The notes under the pieces are model-generated. The model was not told where the DNA came from. It made no database searches and saw only the letters and a program-made list of their open reading frames with translations. Position numbers and translations under genes: made by a program. Of a stretch of DNA of 6,900 nucleotides, positions 1 to 6,522 are shown one piece after another (position 1 is the stretch's first letter; each line of letters opens with the position of its first letter). Location: assembly GCA_903930035.1 (NCBI GenBank), contig CAIYXG010000324.1, positions 1-6,900 of the forward strand, given 5' to 3'. Source of the stretch: an uncultured Actinomycetes bacterium. GTDB taxonomy: Bacteria; Actinomycetota; Acidimicrobiia; Acidimicrobiales; Microtrichaceae.

Positions 1-1768
1 GCCAGAGGAAGTCCTTGTGCAGGCCGGCCGACAGGTGGTCCCACGGGAGCACCTCGTCCTCGGTGCGGTGGCGGTACGTGTACCAGTCGGGGTCCAGGCC
101 GTGGGTGGCCATGGCCTCCTCCCACAGGTCGAGGCGGAAGCACTCCGACCACTCCTGGAAGGTGCCCCCGCGCCGCCAGACCTCCTCCACGACCCTGCCG
201 AGCCGGCGGTCGCCGCGGCTCATCAGGCCCTCGGCGAGCGAGGCCCGCGGGTCGTGCCACTTCATCTGGACGCCCCGGCTCTTGCGGACGTCGTCGCGCA
301 GCAGGTGGATCTTGCGCTGGAGCTCGACCACGGTGTTCTGGCCGAACCACTGGAACGGGGTGAACGGCTTGGGCACGAACCCGCCGACGGAGACGGTGAC
401 CGACGGGCTCTTGGTGTACTGACGGCCCAGCTCGACGCAGTTGCGGCCCAGCTCGGCGATCCCGAGGGTGTCCTCGTCGGTCTCGGTGGGCAGCCCGGTC
501 AGGAAGTAGAGCTTCACCCGGCGCCAGCCCTGCGAGTAGGCCGACTCGACCGCCGAGTAGAGGTCCTCCTCGCGGATGAGCTTGTTGATGACCTGCCGCA
601 TGCGCCACGTCCCCGCCTCGGGGGCGAAGGTCAGCCCCGTGCGGCGCCCCTTCTGCAGCTCCGCCGCAATGCCCACGCCGAAGGCGTCGACCCGCAGCGA
701 CGGCAGCGACACCGAGACGTTCCCGCCGCAGGCCGGGTCGTCGATGATCCCCTTGACCACGTCCGCGATCCCCGAGAAGTCGGCGGTCGACAGCGACGTG
801 AGCGCCACCTCGTCGTAGCCGGTGCGGCGCAGGCCCTCGGCGACCATCGTGCGGACCTGGTCGGCCGGGCGCTCCCGGACCGGTCGGGTGATCATCCCGG
901 CCTGGCAGAAGCGGCAGCCACGGGTGCAGCCCCGGAACACCTCGACGTTGAGGCGGTCGTGGACCACCTCGGTCAGCGGCACCAGCTGGTTCTTGGGGTA
1001 CGGCCACTCGGCCAGGTCGGCGACGGTGCGCTTCTCCACCCGCTCCGGCGCCTCGGGCCAGCGGGGCTCGACGGCCACGAGCCGCTGCCCCTCGTAGGTC
1101 ACCTCGTAGGCCGACGGCACGTAGACGCCGTCCACCCGGCACAGGGCCCGGAGGACCGTCTCGCGCGGGGCGCCCCGGTGGGCCGCCATGACCTCCGTGA
1201 TCTCCGAGACGACCTCTTCGCCGTCGCCCAGCACCACGAAGTCCAGGAAGTCGGCGAGCGGCTCCGGGTTGTAGGTGCAGTGGCCGCCGGCCACGACGTA
1301 GGGGTCGTCGGGGCCCCGCTCCGCCGCCCGCACCGGCACCCCGGCCAGGTCGATGCAGTTCACCAGGTTGGTGTACGTCAGCTCCGCGGACAGGTTGAAC
1401 GCCAGCAGGTCGAACGCCCCGGCGGGCCGGTGGGTGTCCACGCTGAACAGCGGCACGCCGTGCGCCCGCAGCTCGGCCTCCAGGTCGATCCACGGCGCGT
1501 ACGCGCGCTCGGCGACGGCGTCGGGCCGTTCGTTCAGGATCTCGTAGAGGATCTGGAGGCCCTGGTTCGGGAGCCCGATCTCGTAGGTGTCCGGGTAGAC
1601 CAGCAGCCAGCTGACCTTCCCCGGGCCCCACTGCGGTTCGCGGGCCCCCGCCTCGCACCCGATGTACCGGGCAGGTTTCTGCACCCGGGACAGCAGCGGC
1701 TCAAGACGGCCCCAGATCGACTCGGACCCCGCAGCGAACCCAGGGTTCGGTGTGGGACCTAGCGACAT
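1..1768 (-). CDS. Radical SAM protein with N-terminal B12-binding-like domain (TIGR03960-type), partial at C-terminus
   Basis: I translated this frame by hand from ATG at 1768-1766; it stays open for 589 codons and runs off the left edge, so the stop is not visible. Residues about 50-190 form the N-terminal B12-binding-like domain: YPDTYEIGLPNQGLQILYEI (58-77), GGHCTYNPEP (161-170) and GDGEE (181-185). The DxHxxG motif of classical cobalamin binders is absent. The radical SAM core follows, with the CX3CX2C cluster C281, C285 and C288 in CTRGCRFC, which should ligate a [4Fe-4S] cluster and hold S-adenosylmethionine. Further family-like segments are TFAPEAG (380-386), YFLTGLPTET (421-430) and GGFVPKPFTPFQW (462-474). 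Members are usually a little over 600 residues, so only a short tail is probably missing. In many genomes the next gene is a DUF2344 (TIGR03936) partner, or the two are fused; this cannot be seen here. Substrate and reaction are unknown to me. The family call is firm, a function is not. Confidence 0.9.
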   Translation of the reverse strand, partial: MSLGPTPNPGFAAGSESIWGRLEPLLSRVQKPARYIGCEAGAREPQWGPGKVSWLLVYPDTYEIGLPNQGLQILYEILNERPDAVAERAYAPWIDLEAELRAHGVPLFSVDTHRPAGAFDLLAFNLSAELTYTNLVNCIDLAGVPVRAAERGPDDPYVVAGGHCTYNPEPLADFLDFVVLGDGEEVVSEITEVMAAHRGAPRETVLRALCRVDGVYVPSAYEVTYEGQRLVAVEPRWPEAPERVEKRTVADLAEWPYPKNQLVPLTEVVHDRLNVEVFRGCTRGCRFCQAGMITRPVRERPADQVRTMVAEGLRRTGYDEVALTSLSTADFSGIADVVKGIIDDPACGGNVSVSLPSLRVDAFGVGIAAELQKGRRTGLTFAPEAGTWRMRQVINKLIREEDLYSAVESAYSQGWRRVKLYFLTGLPTETDEDTLGIAELGRNCVELGRQYTKSPSVTVSVGGFVPKPFTPFQWFGQNTVVELQRKIHLLRDDVRKSRGVQMKWHDPRASLAEGLMSRGDRRLGRVVEEVWRRGGTFQEWSECFRLDLWEEAMATHGLDPDWYTYRHRTEDEVLPWDHLSAGLHKDFLW

Positions 1769-1778
1769 GGTGAACCGG

Positions 1779-1784
1779 ATACTA
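1779..1784 (-). promoter_or_regulatory. Candidate -10 element (TAGTAT) for the radical SAM gene
   Basis: Read on the minus strand, TAGTAT matches the TAnnnT pattern of a primary-sigma -10 box and is rare AT-containing sequence in a GC-rich gap. It ends ten bases before the ATG at 1768, so transcription would begin only a few bases before the start codon or at it. No convincing -35 (TTGACA-like) lies 16-18 bases upstream, and no Shine-Dalgarno sequence precedes the ATG. This fits a leaderless or near-leaderless mRNA, which is common in actinobacteria, but it rests on a six-base match only. Confidence 0.4.
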
Positions 1785-1785
1785 C

Positions 1786-1802
1786 CGGCGGGACCCCCGC
1801 CG
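1786..1802. repeat. Perfect 7-bp inverted repeat in the rodA/radical SAM gap
   Basis: CGGCGGG (1786-1792) and CCCGCCG (1796-1802) are exact reverse complements separated by three bases (ACC). The repeat sits just upstream of the candidate -10, in the -35/spacer region of the radical SAM gene. It could be an operator-like site or a weak hairpin at the end of the upstream operon. It is not followed by a T-run on the minus strand, so it is not a standard intrinsic terminator. In DNA this GC-rich such a repeat can also arise by chance. Confidence 0.35.
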
Positions 1803-1839
1803 ACGGGAAACCGGCTCGGGGACTGGGGTGTGGGCGGCC

Positions 1840-1856
1840 ACCGGCGCCGGGCCGGT
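1840..1856 (-). terminator. rodA: Possible weak hairpin at the rodA stop codon
   Basis: ACCGGC (1840-1845) pairs with GCCGGT (1851-1856) across a five-base loop; the first arm on the mRNA begins with the last base of the rodA stop. A GC-rich stem directly after a stop could slow or end transcription, but no T-tract follows on the minus strand and the stem is only 6 bp. It may equally be a chance palindrome of GC-rich DNA. Together with the repeat at 1786-1802 it is the only candidate for an operon end in this gap. Confidence 0.2.
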
Positions 1857-2989
1857 CACACGAACCGGTGCATGTGGACCGACTGGACCAGCCCCAGCGC
1901 CATGAACGCCGCCAGCATCGACGAGCCGCCGTAGGAGACGAACGGCAGCGGGATGCCGGTCACGGGCATGATCCCGAGCGTCATCCCGATGTTCTCGAAG
2001 ACGTGGAACAGGAACATCGACATGACCCCGACGCAGACCAGCGTGCCGGCCGGCTCGGCCGACATCTGGGCGATCCGCCAGATCCGCCAGATCACGGTCC
2101 CGAGCAGCAGGATGAGCAGTCCCGACCCCAGGAACCCGAGCTCCTCCCCCGCCACGGTGAAGATGAAGTCGGTCTGCTGCTCCGGGACGTAGCCGCCCTT
2201 GGTCTGCGGACCCTTGCCCAGCCCGTAGCCGGTGATCCCGCCGGAGGAGATGGCGATCTGCGCCTGCCGGACGTTGTACGACTGGCCGTCCGGGCTGACG
2301 AAGTCGGTCAGGCGGTCCTTCTGGTACTGGTCGAGGGTCCCCGAGTTCAGGATCCCGGCCACTGCGACCACGCCCAGGACCATGAGCACGGCGAGGTGGC
2401 GCATCTTGACGCCGCCCACGACCATCATCCCCAGCCCTGCGACGATGAAGACGAGGGAGGAACCCAGGTCGGGCTGCAGCAGCGTCAGCGCGATGGGCCC
2501 GCCCATGAGCATCAGGGCGCCGAACAGCCGCCGCAGGTCCACGCGCTCCGCGGCGCCCAGGTAGGCGGCGATGGCCACGATCATCGCCACCTTGGCGAAC
2601 TCGGCCGGCTGCAGCTGCAGCGGCCCCAGGCGGTACCAGCCCCTGGTCCCGTTGACGGTGGACCCCAGCGGGGTCAGGACGCCGGCCAGGAGCACCAGCG
2701 AGCCGCCGTAGACGACCGGCCACCACGCCAGGATGCGGCGGTAGTCGACCAGCGAGACCGCCGCCATCGCCCCCACGCCGACGACGATGAACGCCAGGTG
2801 CTTGACGATGAACGTCCCGCCGTCGGGCAGGTTGCGGGTCGCGCTCTGCACCATGACGGAGCCGATGAGCAGGACGCCGGCCACCGCGGCCAGCAGCACC
2901 ACGTCCACGTGGCGCCACGGGGCCGCCAGGTCGGTCGCACGGAAGCGGCCGCCGTAGGACGACTGCGAGCCGGACTGGGGGGCGAGCAT
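1856..2989 (-). CDS. rodA: RodA, SEDS-family peptidoglycan glycosyltransferase
   Basis: This 377-residue polytopic membrane protein polymerises lipid II into glycan strands during side-wall elongation, working with PBP2. SEDS signatures are present in order: NGTRGWYRLGPLQLQPAEFAK (113-133), QPDLGSS (172-178), the PEQQTDFIF segment (269-277) and the C-terminal FtsW/RodA/SpoVE signature from FENIG (331-335) to LPFVSYGGSS (348-357). D274 in TDFIF aligns with the aspartate needed for RodA catalysis in other bacteria. Hydrophobic stretches fit about ten membrane helices, the first at about 29-48; the 25-residue hydrophilic N-terminus is probably cytoplasmic. The gene starts with ATG, whose A is the last base of the mrdA stop (TGATG), and a perfect AGGAGG lies nine bases upstream. 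FtsW is the main alternative, but the position next to mrdA and mreBCD favours RodA. Confidence 0.96.
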   Translation of the reverse strand: MLAPQSGSQSSYGGRFRATDLAAPWRHVDVVLLAAVAGVLLIGSVMVQSATRNLPDGGTFIVKHLAFIVVGVGAMAAVSLVDYRRILAWWPVVYGGSLVLLAGVLTPLGSTVNGTRGWYRLGPLQLQPAEFAKVAMIVAIAAYLGAAERVDLRRLFGALMLMGGPIALTLLQPDLGSSLVFIVAGLGMMVVGGVKMRHLAVLMVLGVVAVAGILNSGTLDQYQKDRLTDFVSPDGQSYNVRQAQIAISSGGITGYGLGKGPQTKGGYVPEQQTDFIFTVAGEELGFLGSGLLILLLGTVIWRIWRIAQMSAEPAGTLVCVGVMSMFLFHVFENIGMTLGIMPVTGIPLPFVSYGGSSMLAAFMALGLVQSVHMHRFV

Positions 2990-5100
2990 CAGCCGGGACC
3001 TCCTGAGCCGACGTCGCCGGAGACGAGGGCCACCTGCCTGGCCAGGTCGGCCTCACAGCGCGCCACCTGGTCCACCGTGCACGCGGGCACCAGGCGGTTC
3101 TCCGAGACCGGCTTCATGATCCGGAAGGCCAGCGGTGCGGCGACGTCACCACCGAATCCTGCCTCAGGGATGATGATCGAGATGGTGTAGCGGGGCGGGC
3201 TGCCGTCGACCGGGCCGAACCCGGCGAACACGGAGGTGTCGGCCTTGCCGGTGACCTGCGCCGTCCCAGTCTTGCCGGCCATCGGCCAGGCCGTCGGGCT
3301 GGCCCGCCAGGACTTCACCGCCGTGCCGGACCCGCTCTGCGTCACCCCGATGAGACCCTGCATGATCTTGAGGTACTGCTCGGTCGTGAACGGCACCTTG
3401 CCGAGCACCTCGGGCTCGAACCGGTGCACCAGCACGACGTTGTTGAGGGCGGCGGGGTCCACGCCCGGGTCCTTCGGACGCGTCACCGCCGTGGCGATCA
3501 GCGGGCGGTACTGCGTGCCGCCGTTGGCGAAGGTCGAGTACGAGCTGGCGAGCTGGAGCGGCGTCACCAGCACGTCGCCCTGGCCGATCGACGTGAGGAT
3601 GTTGTCGCCGGTATACCAGCGGTCGGTGACGAACGCCTTCGGGTTGGCGCGGTAGAGCTCGCGCCGGCTCCGCGGGGTCGGGAGGCGGCCCGGCGCCTCG
3701 GAGGGGAGCTCGATGCCGGTGCGCTGGCCGATGCCGAACTGCTCGGCACCGTCCTGCAGCGCCGTCTCGCCCAGCTGGCCCTTGGCCTGCCAGAGGGCGT
3801 CGCCGATCCAGTAGTAGTAGACGTCCGACGACACGGTCAGCGACCGCGGCAGGTCGACCATGCCGAGCTTGGCGCCGCCGGCGTTGCGGAACGAGCACTT
3901 GCCCGCGTTGCAGCCCTTGACCTTGTAGGACCCCTGGTCGTAGTAGCGCTCGTTGGCCGGGGTGATGAACCCGGTCCGCATGGCCGAGTAGCCCGTGAAG
4001 AGCTTGAAGGTCGACCCGGGCGCGTACGTGCCCTGCAGCGCCCAGTTGAACAGCGGCCGGCCGTTGTCGGGGTTGTTCAGCTGCTCCCAGAGCTCGGTCG
4101 AGATGCCGTTCACCGTGATCGAGGGGTCGTAGTCCGGGTAGGAGGCCATGGCCAGCACCTGGCCGTTCTGCGGGTCCTGGATGACGACCGAGCCCTGCGG
4201 CGCCCGCAGCGGGTTGCCGTCGTTGTCGATCTTGTCGCGGACCGACCGGACCTTCGCCTCGAGCAGCTGCTCGGCGGTGTTCTGCATGTCGGCGTCGATG
4301 GACAGCCACACGTCGTCGCCGGCCTTGGCGGGCTTCTCGGAGACGACCGAGATCATGTCGCCCTTGGCGTTCACCTCGACCGTCCGGCTGCCGGGCGTGC
4401 CGCGCAGGTACTTCTCGAACGACCGCTCGACGCCGGCCTTCCCGATGGTGTCGCGGACGTAGTACGGCTTGGTCAGCGCCACGCCCGTCGGCGTGGTGGT
4501 CGAGGTCGTCGACGTCGCGCCGGGCACCTTGCCGCCCCGGGCCGCCAGCTCGTCCTCGTTGATCTCGCCGACGTACCCCACCAGGTGCGCGGCCAGCGGA
4601 CCGTACGGGTAGACGCGCACTGCCCGCCGCTCGACCACCAGCCCGGGGAACCGGTGCCCCCGCTCGAGCAGGAAGATCTCGGTGTTCTCGTCGATGTCCT
4701 CGAGCAGCGGCACCCGCTCCTGGGGCGCGTAGCGCTGGTCGTCGTACTTCTTCTGGACGTCGCGGACCTTGGTGGGCACGCCCTGCGACGTGAGCGTCTC
4801 GGCCAGGTCCGCGAAGATCGCCTCGCGGCGGGCGGGGGTCAGCTTGCGGAGCGGCTCGCGGTCGAGGGCCACGACCACCTCGGTCCGGTTGTCGACCAGG
4901 ATCTTGCCGTTGCGGTCGAGGATCCGGCCTCGGGGCCCCTCGACGTGGATCTGCCGGAGCCGGTTGGAGGCCGACGCCACCTCGAACCGCTGCCGGTCGA
5001 TGGCCTGCAGGAACCACAGCCGGACGAACAGCGCCACGAACAGCGACAGCGCGACGATGCCGATGGCGGTGAGCCGTATGCGGTCGGAGTCGGTGTCCAT
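2989..5100 (-). CDS. mrdA: PBP2/MrdA, class B penicillin-binding protein (peptidoglycan D,D-transpeptidase)
   Basis: This 703-residue membrane-anchored transpeptidase cross-links stem peptides in the rod complex, with RodA making the glycan. A single membrane anchor spans about residues 10-31, after a short cytoplasmic tail. The pedestal/dimerisation domain covers about 50-260, with GPRGRILDRNG (55-65) and YPYGPLAAHLVGYVG (164-178). The transpeptidase domain covers about 300-665: STFK (363-366, nucleophile S363), SSD (424-426, the SxD form of the second motif typical of PBP2) and KTGT (610-613). A Thr/Ser-rich stretch (194-206) looks like an insert. Four cysteines (397, 402, 674, 682) all lie outside the membrane. 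I chose ATG at 5100 because the anchor follows at once; the frame is open upstream to a GTG at 5199, but that would overlap mreD and add a Pro/Gly/His-rich leader. No Shine-Dalgarno precedes the ATG. The stop shares a base with rodA. The alternative FtsI/PBP3 is disfavoured by the neighbours. Confidence 0.95.
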   Translation of the reverse strand: MDTDSDRIRLTAIGIVALSLFVALFVRLWFLQAIDRQRFEVASASNRLRQIHVEGPRGRILDRNGKILVDNRTEVVVALDREPLRKLTPARREAIFADLAETLTSQGVPTKVRDVQKKYDDQRYAPQERVPLLEDIDENTEIFLLERGHRFPGLVVERRAVRVYPYGPLAAHLVGYVGEINEDELAARGGKVPGATSTTSTTTPTGVALTKPYYVRDTIGKAGVERSFEKYLRGTPGSRTVEVNAKGDMISVVSEKPAKAGDDVWLSIDADMQNTAEQLLEAKVRSVRDKIDNDGNPLRAPQGSVVIQDPQNGQVLAMASYPDYDPSITVNGISTELWEQLNNPDNGRPLFNWALQGTYAPGSTFKLFTGYSAMRTGFITPANERYYDQGSYKVKGCNAGKCSFRNAGGAKLGMVDLPRSLTVSSDVYYYWIGDALWQAKGQLGETALQDGAEQFGIGQRTGIELPSEAPGRLPTPRSRRELYRANPKAFVTDRWYTGDNILTSIGQGDVLVTPLQLASSYSTFANGGTQYRPLIATAVTRPKDPGVDPAALNNVVLVHRFEPEVLGKVPFTTEQYLKIMQGLIGVTQSGSGTAVKSWRASPTAWPMAGKTGTAQVTGKADTSVFAGFGPVDGSPPRYTISIIIPEAGFGGDVAAPLAFRIMKPVSENRLVPACTVDQVARCEADLARQVALVSGDVGSGGPG
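2999..3004 (-). promoter_or_regulatory. rodA: Strong Shine-Dalgarno AGGAGG for rodA
   Basis: AGGAGG on the minus strand lies inside the last codons of mrdA, with nine bases between it and the rodA ATG. It is the only full-length Shine-Dalgarno sequence in the window. It fixes the rodA start at 2989 and, with the TGATG overlap, suggests both fresh initiation and termination-reinitiation coupling to mrdA. Confidence 0.85.
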
Positions 5101-5132
5101 CAGTAGTGGGTGTGGTGGGTGGTGCGCCGCGC
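5101..5132 (-). promoter_or_regulatory. mrdA: mrdA leader: C-rich, no Shine-Dalgarno, short direct repeat
   Basis: The 32 bases between the mreD stop and the mrdA ATG contain no GGAGG-like sequence on the mRNA strand. The mRNA is C- and A-rich and carries ACCCAC twice, three bases apart (plus-strand GTGGGT at 5106-5111 and 5115-5120). The plus strand has four G-runs of two to three between 5108 and 5122. How mrdA is initiated is unclear from sequence; reinitiation by ribosomes leaving mreD is one possibility. Confidence 0.45.
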
Positions 5133-5636
5133 TCAGCGGTAGCTGGTGGCCGGACCTGCGTCCTCGGCCCACTGGGCCAGGTACAGGACCGGGAGGCACA
5201 CCAGGCCGTTGAACACCGCGACGATAACGACGATCTGGAGCAGCCGGGGGTCGCCAAGTGAGCCGGCTCCCAGCAAGTGCGCCAGTCCGGCGTAGAGCAC
5301 CACCCCGGCGGCGCTCCCCGCCATGACGAGCCCGACCAGGATCCAGCGGGCCGACCGCATCAGGGACTCGCCGGCGACGCCGATCCCGAAGCCCACGAGC
5401 GAGTACGCCAGTGCCGACGTACCCAGCCGCCCCGGCAGCAGCAGGTCCACCAGGAGCCCCACGACGAACCCGACGGTGGCGCCGCGGGAGGGGCCGCCGA
5501 TCAGGCCGGCCGCCACCGCCACGAGCAGCATCAGGTCCGGGTGGACGCCGAAGATGCGCAGGTCGCCCAGGAAGGCCACCTGCAGCACGAACGCCGTGCC
5601 CAGCAGCGCCGCCCAGCGGACGCCGACGCCCCTCAC
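5133..5636 (-). CDS. mreD: MreD, rod shape-determining membrane protein
   Basis: This 167-residue, very hydrophobic protein matches MreD in size and profile: five to six membrane helices at about 8-25, 33-48, 53-67, 70-88, 97-119 and 133-153. Conserved features are HPDL (32-35) after the first helix and the G56-x3-G60-x3-D64-L pattern in ATVGFVVGLLVDLL. MreD links the MreB filament and MreC to the wall-synthesis enzymes in the membrane; it has no known catalytic activity. The start codon is GTG at 5636-5634, 28 nt after the mreC stop, with only a weak GGGG (5644-5647) seven bases upstream. MreD sequences diverge widely, so the call leans on size, topology and the place between mreC and mrdA. 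Confidence 0.92.
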   Translation of the reverse strand: MRGVGVRWAALLGTAFVLQVAFLGDLRIFGVHPDLMLLVAVAAGLIGGPSRGATVGFVVGLLVDLLLPGRLGTSALAYSLVGFGIGVAGESLMRSARWILVGLVMAGSAAGVVLYAGLAHLLGAGSLGDPRLLQIVVIVAVFNGLVCLPVLYLAQWAEDAGPATSYR

Positions 5637-5664
5637 CGCCGCGCCCCGGCGCCGACGGACGGGG

Positions 5665-6522
5665 TCACCGCGGCGGGATCCACCGGACCACCTGGACCAC
5701 GTCGAGCTGGCTGAAGTCGACGGCGTAGCGGACCAGCAGCTGCTGGGACCGCTCGGCGTCGTTCGGCGTCACGCGGTCCACCAGGCCGATCGGCACGTCG
5801 GGCGGGAGCACGGCGCTGTCGAGGCCGCTCGACAGGACCGCCTCGCCCTTGTTGACGGTCACGTCCAGGGAGATCCCCTTGTCGACCACGAACCGGTTGA
5901 TCTCGCCGCCGCCGTGGCCGACGCCCAGCTCCTGGGAGGACGCGAGCCGGACCCCGACCACGAAGTCGGGCGAGGTGGCCAGCTCGACCTGCGAGGTCGT
6001 CGGGCCCACCCGCGAGATGCGCCCCACCAGGCCGGCGCTCGTCACCACCGGCATGCCCACCTTCAGCCGCCGGTCGGCGCCCTTGTCGATGGTGACCGAG
6101 AACGACCGGAAGTTGGAGTACGGCCCCAGCGTGACCCGGCTCATCTCCGTCCGGAGCCGGCCGGTGAACCCGATGTCGAGCTGCTCGCGCAGGCGCGTCA
6201 GCTGCTCCTGGGCGTTGCGGTTGCGGATCTTGTCGCCCCGGACCCTGGCCAGCTCCTCGCGCAGCCGCTCGTTCTCCTGCCGCACCCGCGGGTAGTCACG
6301 GATCCCGTGCCAGGTCGAGCGGAAGGGCGACGAGAGCCAGCGGCCGGCGCGCTGGATCGGGCCGGTCGCCTCGGCCGCACCGTCACGGGCAGGGGCGAAC
6401 AGCGACCCGCCGCGTGCGTCGACCGTGACCAGGGTGATGCCGAGCAGCACCACGACCAGCAGCACGTAGCGTCCGCGCCGTCGGGGCGTGCCCTTGGACG
6501 GGAGCGGACCCGCCGGGTTCAT
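5665..6522 (-). CDS. mreC: MreC, rod shape-determining scaffold protein
   Basis: This 285-residue bitopic protein has a basic cytoplasmic tail (PRRRGR, 13-18), one membrane helix (about 19-35), a linker, a charged helical segment predicted to be a coiled coil (about 79-117, rich in Arg, Glu and Leu) and the two-part beta domain (about 126-283). Family landmarks are GMPVVTSAGLVGRIS (156-170) and SGLDSAVLPPDVPIG (232-246). In other bacteria MreC dimerises through the coiled coil and beta domain, self-associates outside the membrane and switches PBP2 into its active form. The length is within the usual range and nothing is missing. ATG at 6522 overlaps the mreB stop by four bases (ATGA); no clear Shine-Dalgarno is present, so coupled translation from mreB is likely. 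Confidence 0.96.
   Translation of the reverse strand: MNPAGPLPSKGTPRRRGRYVLLVVVLLGITLVTVDARGGSLFAPARDGAAEATGPIQRAGRWLSSPFRSTWHGIRDYPRVRQENERLREELARVRGDKIRNRNAQEQLTRLREQLDIGFTGRLRTEMSRVTLGPYSNFRSFSVTIDKGADRRLKVGMPVVTSAGLVGRISRVGPTTSQVELATSPDFVVGVRLASSQELGVGHGGGEINRFVVDKGISLDVTVNKGEAVLSSGLDSAVLPPDVPIGLVDRVTPNDAERSQQLLVRYAVDFSQLDVVQVVRWIPPR

Noticed and set aside
17..1762. A 581-codon open frame on the plus strand opposite the radical SAM gene
   Set aside because: The minus-strand frame over the same bases gives a clear radical SAM protein with its cysteine motif. The plus-strand product is a biased Arg/Gly/Val/Asp/His mixture with no recognisable motif, as expected for the opposite strand of GC-rich coding DNA where stops are rare.
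1786..1802. Classical intrinsic terminator for the rodA operon
   Set aside because: The stem is perfect but only 7 bp, and the following minus-strand bases (GTAGTATCC) contain no T-run. The repeat is listed, but not as a terminator.
1868..3190. A 440-codon plus-strand open frame opposite rodA
   Set aside because: It is rich in His, Asp, Gln and Arg, which is what the complement of hydrophobic membrane-protein codons yields. It has no domain, and it crosses the rodA/mrdA junction.
3424..5106. A 560-codon plus-strand open frame opposite mrdA
   Set aside because: It has low-complexity Val/Gly/Arg/Leu composition and no motif, while the minus strand has all three transpeptidase motifs in order.
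5101..5199. An N-terminal extension of PBP2 starting at GTG 5199 or 5172
   Set aside because: It would add 33 (or 24) Pro/Gly/His-rich residues overlapping mreD, with no ribosome-binding site, ahead of an ATG that is followed directly by the usual short tail and membrane anchor.
3164..5257. A 697-codon minus-strand open frame overlapping mrdA in another reading frame
   Set aside because: It is an Arg/Gly/Ala/Pro-rich frame-shifted shadow of mrdA. The same holds for the 424-codon frame at 1782-3056 over rodA and the frame at 6523-6894 over mreB.
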